Source: Nocardia beijingensis NBRC 16342
Lineage (GTDB): Bacteria > Actinomycetota > Actinomycetes > Mycobacteriales > Mycobacteriaceae
Reading direction: 5' to 3'
Length of the DNA: 64,000 bases
NCBI RefSeq assembly: GCF_001612785.1
Contig: NZ_BDBC01000017.1
Span: forward strand, 124,001 to 188,000
A program made the translations under genes and the position numbers. Below are positions 1 to 7,984 of this stretch, in pieces (the first letter of the stretch is position 1; each line of letters begins with the position of its first letter). The notes under the pieces were generated by a model that had not been told where the DNA came from, made no database searches, and saw only the letters and a list, made by a program, of their open reading frames with translations.

Positions 1-2
1 AG

Positions 3-410
3 GCGCAGCGCTTCGTCGCGGCGATCGAGAAGCAGGTGCACACCGTCTCGGGCAACGACGATCAACTGGTCGAGATCTTCGTCGCGTTCATCAGCGCCAT
101 CGCGGGCAACGAACTGCTGCGCAGGCTGCTGCGCACCGAGCCGGACCTGATCCTGCCCCGGCTGACCACCGAGGCGGGACCGATCCTCGCCGTCGGCCGC
201 GACTACCTGGCCGAGAAGCTGCGCGAGCTACGGGATGCCGGTGGCACGCACGACTTCGACGCCGATCTGGTCGCCGAGATCATGGCCCGGCTCGCGCTGT
301 CGCTGGCCCTCACCCCCGACGGCCTGATCCCGGTCAGCGATCGGGACGCGGCGCGCGAGTTCGCCCGCCGCACGCTGTTGCCTATGGTCGGCGTCCAGGT
401 CAGCGCCTGA
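3..410 (+). CDS. TetR-family transcriptional regulator, C-terminal part (cut by window start)
   Basis: The reading frame is open from the first bases of the window to a TGA at 408-410, so only the C-terminal 135 residues are visible and the DNA-binding N-terminus lies outside. The visible part is helical, with FVAFISAIAGNELLRRLL and a closing segment ARLALSLALTPDG followed by AREFARRTLLPMV. This pattern matches the ligand-binding half of TetR-family repressors. The effector and target are unknown. Its 3' end lies opposite the tail of the DNA methyltransferase on the other strand. Family assignment rests on overall pattern only, since the helix-turn-helix is not in view. Confidence 0.6.
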   Translation, partial: AQRFVAAIEKQVHTVSGNDDQLVEIFVAFISAIAGNELLRRLLRTEPDLILPRLTTEAGPILAVGRDYLAEKLRELRDAGGTHDFDADLVAEIMARLALSLALTPDGLIPVSDRDAAREFARRTLLPMVGVQVSA

Positions 411-2165
411 TCCGACGCCGAACGCCGCGGCCACCCGCTCGTCCAGCTCGGCCCGCGCCACCGGGTCCGCCGTCCGGCCTTCCACGAACTCGCGTACCAG
501 ATCGATCACCCGCGCCGACGGGGCTGCCGCCGGATCGGGCACCGGCAGCCGGGACACGTACTGGGTGATCCACCGCCGCCTGCCCGAGTACAGCCGATTG
601 CCGCAGACCACGTCGTAGAACCGCAATCCCAGCGCCGAATTCGCCACGCCCATCAGCAGATACGCCAAGCGCGTCGCCTCGGCGGGCGCACCGGCCAGAT
701 CGGGCAGCGAGATCCAGTAGCAGTCGCCGTTGACCACCGCGCCCGAACCGTCCAGCGCGAAACGCGGCCGATCGCTGATGTCCGGGAAGACCAGCTTCGG
801 CTGCCGCCACAGGTGCGGGCGCTGCGGAACCCAGATCTCGTACCAGGCGCGGCCACTGTCGACGACATAGCGGCGCCCGGCCAGCGTCGCGCGATGCGAC
901 CGCAGATACGCGGCGGCGCCGGGGTATCGGCCGAGATCGATCGGCGTGCGGCGGGCGCGGGCCAGGTCGTAGGGATACAGCACGCGAACGTCGCGGACGC
1001 GGGTGGCTCGCCACGGCGCCAGATCGTGGTGGGTGATCAGGTCGAGCAGCAGTTCGGGCTCGGGGCACGGGTCGGCCTGTGCCCAGCGGTCGGAGATGAA
1101 CACGTGGTCGGCGGTCGTCTTGATGCCGACCCGGATGCGCGCCAGGTCACCGAAACTGCGCCAGGTCGCCTCCGCTATCCGCGCCAGCCAGGCATCGATC
1201 GCGTCGTGCGACATCCGCCACGCGGCCTCCGGCTCCCGCGCCGCGCCCCGGCGCAGCCTTCGATCCACCGTGCGCTCCGGCGCGGCGTCACCGGCCGAGC
1301 TCTCCTGGCGACCGACGGTGGCCGCGGGCGGCCCGCACTCCGTCACCAACCTGCCGACCTCGACGGCGAAAGTACGGCCGTTGTACTCGACGATCGAACC
1401 GCCCGGGTCGAGCAGCGCCTCGAACAGCGTCTTCGCGCCGGGCGTCGCGCCGGTGACCTCGTAGGCGGAGGCATAGCGGCAGCCATCGCCGTGGCTCGCG
1501 CGGCGCGCGATGGTGATCGCGGGCAGCACAGCGGCGGTGAACAGTTTGGTGTCGCCCAGGTCGTACAACTCGACCGGAGCCAGATCGGTCAGCAACAGCC
1601 GCCGGATGTTCGCGCCCGCCTTGGTGGTCAGGAACCGGTTGGCGCACAGCAGGCCGAGCACACCTCCCGCGGTCAGCAGCCGGGGCAGCGTCGCGACGAA
1701 CGGATGGGTCAGGTCGATCCGCCCGCGCAATCCGAACCGCTTGCTCAGCAACTGCGCGGTCGGCCCGCCCAACTGCTGGGTGCGCACGTACGGCGGATTG
1801 GTGATCACCGCGTCGAACGAGCTGTCGGCGAGCCGCGCCTCGACCGCGAGGAAGTCCGCCTCGCGCCAGTGCACCGCGATCCCCGCCGCGCGGGCGCGCG
1901 TGCGGGCGATCGCGAGCGCGCGGGCGTCGAGGTCGTAGCCGGTCAACACCAGACGGATGCCCGGAAACCGGGCCGCCGCCTCATGGTGCACGGCGAACAG
2001 CAATTCGCCGTCGCCGCAGGCCGGATCGAGCACACGCAGGACACCGGCGGCCGCCGGCTCGGCATGACGCAGCAGCCGTCGCGCGAGGAACCGGGCCAGC
2101 ACGGGCGGCGTGTAATGCCTGCCGTGCCGTTTGCGGTCCCGCGCGGCGGGAGCTTCGGACGCCAT
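228..2165 (-). CDS. Solitary N6-adenine DNA methyltransferase (TaqI/Eco57I-like)
   Basis: A SAM-dependent DNA methyltransferase that should modify adenine in a specific DNA sequence. With the ATG at 2165, motif I (DPACGDGE) falls near residues 47-54 and the catalytic NPPY near 123-126. The N-terminal HGRHYTPPVLARFLA segment is typical of TaqI- and Eco57I-type enzymes. The C-terminal half looks like a target-recognition region (GNRLYSGRRRWI, then RLPVPDP). An upstream GTG at 2228 would add a Cys-rich leader and is less likely. No restriction endonuclease gene is seen next to it, so it may be an orphan methylase, or its partner may be part of the same polypeptide. The last 60 codons run antisense through the TetR gene for 183 bp, which is unusual; see findings. 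Confidence 0.8.
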   Translation of the reverse strand: MASEAPAARDRKRHGRHYTPPVLARFLARRLLRHAEPAAAGVLRVLDPACGDGELLFAVHHEAAARFPGIRLVLTGYDLDARALAIARTRARAAGIAVHWREADFLAVEARLADSSFDAVITNPPYVRTQQLGGPTAQLLSKRFGLRGRIDLTHPFVATLPRLLTAGGVLGLLCANRFLTTKAGANIRRLLLTDLAPVELYDLGDTKLFTAAVLPAITIARRASHGDGCRYASAYEVTGATPGAKTLFEALLDPGGSIVEYNGRTFAVEVGRLVTECGPPAATVGRQESSAGDAAPERTVDRRLRRGAAREPEAAWRMSHDAIDAWLARIAEATWRSFGDLARIRVGIKTTADHVFISDRWAQADPCPEPELLLDLITHHDLAPWRATRVRDVRVLYPYDLARARRTPIDLGRYPGAAAYLRSHRATLAGRRYVVDSGRAWYEIWVPQRPHLWRQPKLVFPDISDRPRFALDGSGAVVNGDCYWISLPDLAGAPAEATRLAYLLMGVANSALGLRFYDVVCGNRLYSGRRRWITQYVSRLPVPDPAAAPSARVIDLVREFVEGRTADPVARAELDERVAAAFGVGSGADLDADHRQQRAAGELARRVPIADRDQAVGGEGQRQREPGHDLGDQIGVEVVRATGIP

Positions 2166-2347
2166 ATCGGGATTCTGCCTCGCCGAACCGCGCCCGTTGC
2201 CGCAACGCGGGCAACACCTTTGCGCCACCGCGCGCGTCGCGTTCGACTCGCCCTGCCCCGGTGACGGCTGGTCCGCCCCGCTTTCGCGCCGGAGCGTTCG
2301 ATGCTAGCGTTCGGTCTCAAAATAAGACTGCCAAAGGAGGCGGGGGA

Positions 2348-3034
2348 ATGACCGTGACGACCGACGACTTCACGACGCTGACCCGAGTGCTCGACGAACG
2401 CTGGACCTGTAGGCAATTCCGCTCGCAACCCGTCGAGCGCGACACCATTCGGGCCCTGTTGCGGCTGGCCCAGCGGACGCCGTCGTGGTGCAACACCCAG
2501 CCCTGGCAGGTCGTGGTGACGGAGGGCGCCGGAACCGATCGCTTCCGGAAGGAACTGCTCGAACACATCGCGACGGCAACCCCTGCGCCGGATTTCGAGT
2601 TTCCCGCGCAGTACACCGGCGTCTACCGGGACCGCAGGCGCGAATGCGGAAAGCAGCTGTACGACAGCGTCGGCATCGCGAAAGGCGATCACGAGAAGAC
2701 CATGCGGCAGGCTGTCCGGAATTTCGAACTGTTCGACGCGCCGCATGTGGCGATCGTGACCAGCGAAGCCGACCTGGGCGTCTACGGGGCGGTGGACTGC
2801 GGCCTGTACATCGGCAGTTTCCTGCTGGGCGCGCAGAGCCTCGGCCTCGGCGCGGCGCCACAGGCGGCGCTGGCCTCCTACTCCCCCTTCCTCCGGGAGT
2901 ACTTCGGCATCCCGGAGCAGCGCAAGGTCGTCGCCGGAATCTCGTTCGGATACCCCGACCTCGATCATCCGGTCAACGGCTTCCGCACCGCCAGGGCCGA
3001 CGCCGACGAAGTCACCACCTGGCTCGCCGACTGA
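2348..3034 (+). CDS. Nitroreductase family protein
   Basis: An FMN-dependent NAD(P)H oxidoreductase of the nitroreductase superfamily, 228 residues. The family signature is visible as RWTCRQFRSQPV near the N-terminus (FMN phosphate contact), SWCNTQPWQVVV (flavin contact) and GAAPQAALASY in the C-terminal half. The natural substrate cannot be read from the sequence; relatives reduce quinones or nitroaromatics. The ATG at 2348 is chosen because AAAGGAGGCGGGGG lies just before it; the open frame extends upstream to 2261 without such a site. It converges on an HxlR-type regulator gene 22 bp away. HxlR proteins often control oxidoreductases of this kind, so a regulatory link is plausible but inferred. 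Confidence 0.85.
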   Translation: MTVTTDDFTTLTRVLDERWTCRQFRSQPVERDTIRALLRLAQRTPSWCNTQPWQVVVTEGAGTDRFRKELLEHIATATPAPDFEFPAQYTGVYRDRRRECGKQLYDSVGIAKGDHEKTMRQAVRNFELFDAPHVAIVTSEADLGVYGAVDCGLYIGSFLLGAQSLGLGAAPQAALASYSPFLREYFGIPEQRKVVAGISFGYPDLDHPVNGFRTARADADEVTTWLAD

Positions 3035-3056
3035 CACCCGAGCGGCGCGCCCGTCG

Positions 3057-3542
3057 CTAGCGCGCGCTGCCCGCGGTCGCCTCGGCGCCGGTGACGCCCA
3101 GCAAGCCGGGGCCCGGCGCCGGGGTGACATCACGTGCGGTGAGTTCGCTTCCGCACGAATCGCATTCGAGCCGGACGTGGGCCTCGCCCGTGCAATCGTG
3201 ATGGCCGTAACGCACCGGAGGGCCTTCCGGCGCCATGTAGGTGTCGCCCCAATCGCGGATGGCCAGCAGAATCGGGTAGATGTCGTGGCCTTTGGGGGTG
3301 AGGCGGTATTCCTCGTGCGCGCCGACCGCGGCCTTCTGCTTGACGAGGATGCCGTGCTCGATCAGCCGGTCCAGACGATCCTGCAATCGGCTGCGCGAGA
3401 TGCCGAGCGCGCTCTGGAAAGCGTTGAACCGACGGATGCCGGAGAAGCACGACTTGAGAATCAGCAGCGTCCAGCGGTCACCGAAGATCACGAGCGGGCG
3501 CGTGATCGAGCACGGCACATCGGCCAGTTCTTCGTAGCGCAC
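3057..3542 (-). CDS. HxlR-family transcriptional regulator with a Cys/His-rich C-terminal tail
   Basis: A winged-helix regulator of the HxlR (DUF24) family, 161 residues. The N-terminus has the usual Cys followed by the helix start (CSITRPLVIFGDRWTLLIL), then the recognition helix region SALGISRSRLQDRLDRLIEHG and the wing EEYRLTPKGHDIYP. The Cys near residue 11 is the position used for thiol or electrophile sensing in studied members. After the winged helix there is an extension with HHDC, H, and CDSC that could bind zinc; most HxlR proteins are shorter and lack it. It faces the nitroreductase gene tail to tail, a common partnership, although sensing of a quinone-like inducer is only inferred. 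Confidence 0.85.
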   Translation of the reverse strand: MRYEELADVPCSITRPLVIFGDRWTLLILKSCFSGIRRFNAFQSALGISRSRLQDRLDRLIEHGILVKQKAAVGAHEEYRLTPKGHDIYPILLAIRDWGDTYMAPEGPPVRYGHHDCTGEAHVRLECDSCGSELTARDVTPAPGPGLLGVTGAEATAGSAR

Positions 3543-3654
3543 CTCCCGATGCTACCGACCATCGAGCCGCTCCCGCCCCGTGAAACCTCACGATTTCCCC
3601 GCTCCGACTGGGGTGCGACACCCCAAAACATCGAGTCCGCCGGGACGAAGAAAC

Positions 3655-3691
3655 GCGACGCGGGCCCCGGCAGTGCCGGGGCCCGCGTCGG
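3655..3691 (-). terminator. Rho-independent terminator of the fatty-acid synthase locus
   Basis: A GC-rich inverted repeat with 16-nt arms separated by one base (3657-3672 and 3674-3689; in practice a shorter stem with a 5-nt loop) lies 11 bp past the accD6 stop. Reading leftwards on the minus strand the stem is followed by GCGTTTCTTCG, a short U-rich run. It is placed to end transcripts coming through accD6. Confidence 0.75.
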
Positions 3692-3699
3692 TGCGTAGT

Positions 3700-5133
3700 T
3701 CAGAGCGGAATGTTCTTGTGGTGGCTGGCGCGAGCCGGGGCCGCGGCCAGCGCGGCGGCGATGACGCTGCGGGTCTTCGCCGGGTCGATGACCTGGTCGA
3801 CGACGCCGATGGCAATGGCGCGCTCCACACCGCCCGCGATGCGCTCGTGCTCGGCGGTGAGCCGCTCGTGCAGCGCTTCGCGCTCCTCCTCCGGCGCGGC
3901 CGCGAGTGCCTTCTTGTGCAGGATGCCGACCGCGGCCTTGGCGCCCATGACGGCCACCTCCGAACCCGGCCAGGCGTAGACCGCCGTCGCCCCGAGCGAG
4001 CGGGCGTTCATCGCGATGTAGGCGCCGCCGTAGATCTTCCTGGTGACCAGCGTGACCCGAGGAACACGCGCCTCGGCGAACGCGTGCAGCAGCTTCGCGC
4101 CGCGCCGCACGACGCCTTCCCACTCCTGGCCGACGCCGGGCAGGTAACCGGGAACGTCGGTGACCACGATCAGCGGAATGCCGAACGCGTCGCACAGCCG
4201 CACGAAACGCGCCGCCTTCTCCGCGCTCTCGGAATTCAGGCAGCCGCCGAGCCGGATCGGGTTGTTCGCCAGCACGCCGACGGTGCGGCCGCCGAGGCGA
4301 CCCAGACCGGTGACGATGCTGCGGGCGTACCCGCCCTGCAATTCCTCGAACGACGACTCGCCGTCGACGTTGTCGAGCAGCTCGTTGATGATCGGCTTCA
4401 CGTCGTAGGCGCGCTTGGCCGACTCCGGCAGCATGGCCTTCAGATCCACGTCGCCGTGCTCGGCCGCGACCAGATCGAATTCGCCCTGCTCGGCGAACAT
4501 CGACACCAGCCTGCGCGCGCGGTGCAGCGCGTCGGACTCGTCGTCGGCGACGATGTGGGTGACGCCGGACTTCTTGCCGTGCGTCTCCGGCCCGCCGAGG
4601 GTGGCCATGTCGACCTGCTCGCCGGTCACGCTGCGCACCACGTCCGGGCCGGTCACGAAGACGCGGCCTTCCGGAGCCATGATCACGATGTCGGTCAGCG
4701 CCGGGCCGTAGGCGGCGCCGCCCGCCGCGAAGCCGAGCACCACGGAGATCTGCGGGACCAGGCCGGACGCGCGCACCATGGCCTCGAAGACCTGGCCGAC
4801 CGCGTGCAGCGCCTCGACGCCCTCGGCCAGGCGAGCGCCGCCGGAGTGCCACAGGCCGACCACGGGAACACCGGAGTCGATCGCGGTGTCGATCGCGTCC
4901 ACGATGTGCTTGCAGCCCTCAACGCCCATCGCGCCGCCCATGACGGTGGCGTCGGAGCAGTAGGCCACGGTGCGGACGCCGTCCACCTCGCCGATGGCGG
5001 CGAGCACGCCGGACTTGTCACGGGGGTGGAGCGGAAGAATGGTGCCCGGATCGAAGAAGCGCTGGAGCCGGCCGAGCGGATCGCGCGGGTCGGTCGCCGT
5101 CTCCTGGTGCAACGCGGGAGCGATGATTGTCAT
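3700..5133 (-). CDS. accD6: Acetyl/propionyl-CoA carboxylase beta subunit AccD6
   Basis: The carboxyltransferase subunit of an acyl-CoA carboxylase, which moves CO2 from carboxybiotin to acetyl-CoA to make malonyl-CoA for FAS-II. It is 477 residues, the normal size for AccD6. Two crotonase-like halves are visible: the first carries HSGGARLAEGVEALHAVGQ and GGAAYGPALTDIVIM, the second carries VTDVPGYLPGVGQEWEGVVRRGAKLL and GGAYIAMNARSLGA, where the two oxyanion-hole Gly-rich loops sit. It is the last gene of the aceE-mabR-fabD-acpM-kasA-accD6 array, the same place as in M. tuberculosis. A 122-bp gap with a possible hairpin separates it from kasA. The biotinylated alpha subunit is not in this window. 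Assignment to AccD6 rather than another AccD rests largely on synteny. Confidence 0.93.
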   Translation of the reverse strand: MTIIAPALHQETATDPRDPLGRLQRFFDPGTILPLHPRDKSGVLAAIGEVDGVRTVAYCSDATVMGGAMGVEGCKHIVDAIDTAIDSGVPVVGLWHSGGARLAEGVEALHAVGQVFEAMVRASGLVPQISVVLGFAAGGAAYGPALTDIVIMAPEGRVFVTGPDVVRSVTGEQVDMATLGGPETHGKKSGVTHIVADDESDALHRARRLVSMFAEQGEFDLVAAEHGDVDLKAMLPESAKRAYDVKPIINELLDNVDGESSFEELQGGYARSIVTGLGRLGGRTVGVLANNPIRLGGCLNSESAEKAARFVRLCDAFGIPLIVVTDVPGYLPGVGQEWEGVVRRGAKLLHAFAEARVPRVTLVTRKIYGGAYIAMNARSLGATAVYAWPGSEVAVMGAKAAVGILHKKALAAAPEEEREALHERLTAEHERIAGGVERAIAIGVVDQVIDPAKTRSVIAAALAAAPARASHHKNIPL

Positions 5134-5192
5134 CGCGTTGTCTCCTCATTTCAAAGAGCGTGCCGCTGCCGCGGCTGCGTATGGCGAAACGC

Positions 5193-5228
5193 GGCGGGGC
5201 CGAGCCACTACAGATGGCCGGCCCCGCC
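5193..5228 (-). terminator. Hairpin between kasA and accD6 (possible attenuator)
   Basis: GGCGGGGCCG at 5193-5202 pairs with CGGCCCCGCC at 5219-5228, leaving a 16-nt loop, in the gap between kasA and accD6. On the minus strand it is followed by a weak U run (GCGTTTCG). It could reduce read-through into accD6. This is inference from structure alone. Confidence 0.35.
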
Positions 5229-5255
5229 GGAATCGTTGTGCAGTCGATCGCGCGG

Positions 5256-6506
5256 CTATGCCCGACCGAAGGCGAGCGCCACGTTGTGCCCACCGAACCC
5301 GAAGGAGTTGTTGATCGCGTACTCGATCTCCTGGCGGCGGGCTTCGCCCTTCACCACATCGAGATCGATCTCCGGATCCTGGTTCTCCAAGTTCAGCGTC
5401 GGCGGAACGATGCCGTCGCGGATGGAGAGCACGGTCAGCACGGACTCCAGGGCGCCGACGGCGCCGATCGAGTGGCCGAGCGCCGACTTGGGCGCGTATA
5501 CCGACGCGTGATTGCCCACGGCCTTGTTGATCGCGTTCGCCTCGGCGGTGTCGCCGATCGGCGTCGCGGTCGCGTGCGCGTTGATGTGCGTGATGTCCTT
5601 CTTGGTCAGACCCGCGGACTGCATCGCCCTGGTCATCGCCCGCGCGGCGCCGTCACCCGTCGGATCGGGGGCGACGAGGTGGAAGCCGTCGGAGGTGATG
5701 CCGGCGCCGAGCAGACGCGCGTGGATGGTCGCGCCGCGAGCCTTCGCGTGCTCCTCGGTCTCGATGACCATCAGCGCGCCCGCCTCGCCGAAGACGAAGC
5801 CGTCGCGGTCCTTGTCGAACGGACGCGAGGCGCCCTTCGGGTCGTCGTTGCGGGTGCTCATGGCGCGCATCATGGTGAACGCCGCGATCGGCACCGCGTC
5901 GATGAAGCCCTCGACGCCACCGGTGACGACGATGTCCGCGTCACCCATGACGATCATCCGCCAGGCGTTGGCGATGGCCTCGGAGCCGGACGAGCATGCC
6001 GAGACCGGAGTGACCACTCCTGCCCTGGCCTTCAATTCGAGGCCGACAACGGCCGAAGGGCCGTTCGGCATGACCATCTGCACAGCCAACGGCGAGATCT
6101 TGCGATAGCCGCCGTTCTTCAGCTTGTCCACGGAATCGATGAGGGCGTCGCCGCCTCCCAATCCGGTGCCGATGGCCACACCCAGCCGCTCCGGGTCGAC
6201 TTCCGGGCTGCCCGCGTTGCGCCAGACCTCACGACCGAGCACGGTCGCGAGCTGCTCGACGTAGGCCATGCGCCGACATTCGACACGAGAAAGCAGGGTG
6301 TCGGGCCGGACCTTCAGGTGACCGCCGATGCGGACCGGAAGATCGTATTCCTCGACGAAGGAATCCTCGAGAACGTCGATGCCGCTCTCGCCGTTGAGGA
6401 GTCCCTTCCACGTCGCATCGACGTCACCCGCGATCGACGTGGTCGCCGCAAGGCTGGTTACGACGACGTTGGGGAAGTTCCCGTTCAAGGTGGAAGGAGT
6501 GGTCAC
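5256..6506 (-). CDS. kasA: Beta-ketoacyl-ACP synthase KasA (FAS-II elongation)
   Basis: A condensing enzyme that joins malonyl-AcpM to a growing acyl-AcpM in the FAS-II cycle that builds meromycolate chains. It is 416 residues, the same size as M. tuberculosis KasA, and the catalytic residues fall at the same numbers: Cys171 (SACSSGSE), His311 (NAHATATP), Lys340 and His345 ([10 protein letters not shown]). The C-terminal [10 protein letters not shown] glycine loop is intact. The start codon lies 10 bp after the acpM stop, so the two genes are almost certainly co-transcribed. M. tuberculosis has kasB next; here accD6 follows directly, so this enzyme may do the work of both. Confidence 0.95.
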   Translation of the reverse strand: MTTPSTLNGNFPNVVVTSLAATTSIAGDVDATWKGLLNGESGIDVLEDSFVEEYDLPVRIGGHLKVRPDTLLSRVECRRMAYVEQLATVLGREVWRNAGSPEVDPERLGVAIGTGLGGGDALIDSVDKLKNGGYRKISPLAVQMVMPNGPSAVVGLELKARAGVVTPVSACSSGSEAIANAWRMIVMGDADIVVTGGVEGFIDAVPIAAFTMMRAMSTRNDDPKGASRPFDKDRDGFVFGEAGALMVIETEEHAKARGATIHARLLGAGITSDGFHLVAPDPTGDGAARAMTRAMQSAGLTKKDITHINAHATATPIGDTAEANAINKAVGNHASVYAPKSALGHSIGAVGALESVLTVLSIRDGIVPPTLNLENQDPEIDLDVVKGEARRQEIEYAINNSFGFGGHNVALAFGRA

Positions 6507-6516
6507 AGTTTCGGCC

Positions 6517-6819
6517 CTACTCGGCGTTGTCGAACTTGGCCTTGAGCTCGGCCGCCGCCTCAGCGTTCTCGGCCTCGAGCTTCTGGATGTAGTTGACGGC
6601 GTCGCCGACCGTCTTCAGGCTGGCCAGATCCTCGTCGGGGATCTTCACGCCGTACTTGTCCTCGGTCTGAACCGCGATCTCGACCATGGACAGCGAGTCG
6701 ATGTCCAGGTCATCGACGAAGGACTTCTCGATCGTCACCTCGGAGGGCTCGATGCCGGTCACCTCTTCGATGATCTTGCCGAGTTCCTCGACGATTTGTT
6801 CCTGGGTCAGAGCGGCCAC
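6517..6819 (-). CDS. acpM: Meromycolate-type acyl carrier protein AcpM
   Basis: The acyl carrier protein of FAS-II, 100 residues and acidic. The phosphopantetheine attachment site is Ser42 in the motif DSLSMVEI, preceded by VDDLDI. The tail after about residue 80 ([17 protein letters not shown]) is the C-terminal extension that sets AcpM of mycolate producers apart from ordinary ACPs of about 80 residues. An AAGGGAG-type ribosome site precedes the ATG. It lies 10 bp upstream of kasA and 122 bp downstream of fabD; that longer gap contains a 17-bp palindrome and could hold its own promoter. Confidence 0.95.
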   Translation of the reverse strand: MAALTQEQIVEELGKIIEEVTGIEPSEVTIEKSFVDDLDIDSLSMVEIAVQTEDKYGVKIPDEDLASLKTVGDAVNYIQKLEAENAEAAAELKAKFDNAE

Positions 6820-6876
6820 TTCGTGGCTCCCTTCTTGATACTTTGTAGGGCTCTACTGGTTTTTTTCGGATCGAGC

Positions 6877-6893
6877 GCGGTAATAGTTACCGC
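6877..6893. promoter_or_regulatory. Palindrome upstream of acpM
   Basis: GCGGTAA-TAG-TTACCGC is a perfect 7-bp inverted repeat about 58 bp before the acpM start, in the fabD-acpM gap. No U-run follows it on the minus strand, so it reads better as a protein-binding site or promoter element than as a terminator. The binding protein is unknown. Confidence 0.4.
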
Positions 6894-6941
6894 CTCTCGG
6901 TCACGACCTCGCATCGTGTGATGCATGGTCGCGGAGGAAAG

Positions 6942-7856
6942 CTAGCCGGACACGGTCAGCTCAGCCAACGCGGGGAGGTCTTGCGGGGTCTTCAGGGCCA
7001 GCGTCGGCGTGCCCTTCAGTTCCCGTTTGGCGATGCCGACGAGGGTGCCCGCCGGCGGAAGCTCCGCCACCGCCGAGACGCCGGCCTGCCGGACGGTCTC
7101 GGTGCACAGATCCCAGCGCACGGGCCGGGTGACCTGCGCGGCGAGCTTGTCGATCGCGTCCTGCCCGGACGCGACCGGCTTGCCGTCGAAGTTCGAGAGC
7201 AAGGTTCTGGTCGGCTCGTTCGGCGTGATCTTCGTTATGGCATCGGTCACAGCATCCTGCGCCGGAGCCATGAACGCCGTGTGGAAGGCTCCCGCGACGG
7301 GCAGCGCCCGAACCCTGGCCTTCTCCGGCGGGTTCGCGGCGAGCTCGGCGAGGGCGTCCAACCGGCCAGCGGCCACGATCTGACCCACCGCGTTGCGGTT
7401 GGCCGGAACGAGGTCGAGTTCGGTGAGCCGTTCGAGCACGGCGGCCTCGTCGCCGCCGAGCACCGCGGACATACCGGTCGGCTCCAGTGCGCACGCCTTG
7501 GCCATCTCCGCTCCGCGGATCGCGGCCAGCCGGACCGCGTCGTCGGCGGAGATGACTCCGGCGACCGCGGCTGCGGCGAGTTCACCGACCGAGTGCCCGG
7601 CGACGATGGTAGCGGCGGGAAGCTCCTCGGGCGAGATCTCCGCGAACGCGAGCAGCGCTGCGGCGACCACCAACGGCTGGGTCACGGCGGTGTCGGTGAT
7701 CTCCTCGGCCGTCGCGGTGGTGCCGAGACGGACCAGGTCCAGGCCCGAAGCCTTGGACCACAGCGTGAGGCGCTCGTTCGCGCCGGGAAGGTCGAGCCAG
7801 GGCGCGAGCATGCCGGGTGTCTGAGAGCCCTGTCCAGGGGCGAACAACGCGATCAC
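6942..7856 (-). CDS. fabD: Malonyl-CoA:ACP transacylase FabD
   Basis: Transfers malonyl from CoA to AcpM, feeding FAS-II extension. The protein begins VIALFAPGQGSQTPGML, matching the N-terminus of known actinobacterial FabD, so the GTG at 7856 is chosen over the open frame that extends to 7949. It has 304 residues. The active-site serine is Ser89 in AGHSVGELAAA and the catalytic His is about residue 192 in AGAFHTAFM; the oxyanion Gln is in APGQGSQ. It follows mabR after a 128-bp gap that carries a clear inverted repeat, so it probably has its own regulated promoter that drives fabD-acpM-kasA and perhaps accD6. Confidence 0.94.
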   Translation of the reverse strand: MIALFAPGQGSQTPGMLAPWLDLPGANERLTLWSKASGLDLVRLGTTATAEEITDTAVTQPLVVAAALLAFAEISPEELPAATIVAGHSVGELAAAAVAGVISADDAVRLAAIRGAEMAKACALEPTGMSAVLGGDEAAVLERLTELDLVPANRNAVGQIVAAGRLDALAELAANPPEKARVRALPVAGAFHTAFMAPAQDAVTDAITKITPNEPTRTLLSNFDGKPVASGQDAIDKLAAQVTRPVRWDLCTETVRQAGVSAVAELPPAGTLVGIAKRELKGTPTLALKTPQDLPALAELTVSG

Positions 7857-7921
7857 GCCTCTAAGAAAACACTGTGAGGCGGGCCGCAGGAGATGTCGAC
7901 GCGGATGAAGGTTCGGAAGCG

Positions 7922-7944
7922 CTTTTGTGGGGGTTCCACAAAAG
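7922..7944. promoter_or_regulatory. Candidate MabR/FasR operator before fabD
   Basis: CTTTTGTGG-GGGTT-CCACAAAAG is a perfect 9-bp inverted repeat with a 5-bp spacer, 65 bp upstream of the fabD start and just past the mabR stop. MabR of mycobacteria and FasR of Streptomyces are known to bind upstream of fabD, so this is the obvious candidate site. No U-tract follows on the minus strand, which argues against a terminator for mabR. Confidence 0.6.
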
Positions 7945-7984
7945 ACCAAGTGGGCTGTCCGAATCGACCGATTCCCCCGGCGCG

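Noticed and set aside
813-2264. A 483-codon frame opposite the DNA methyltransferase
   Set aside because: Low-complexity Arg/Gln/Gly composition; the minus-strand frame has conserved motifs instead.
3488-4852. A long minus-strand frame overlapping accD6 and the HxlR gene
   Set aside because: Arg/Gly-rich shadow crossing the terminator; accD6 and HxlR occupy this DNA in other frames.
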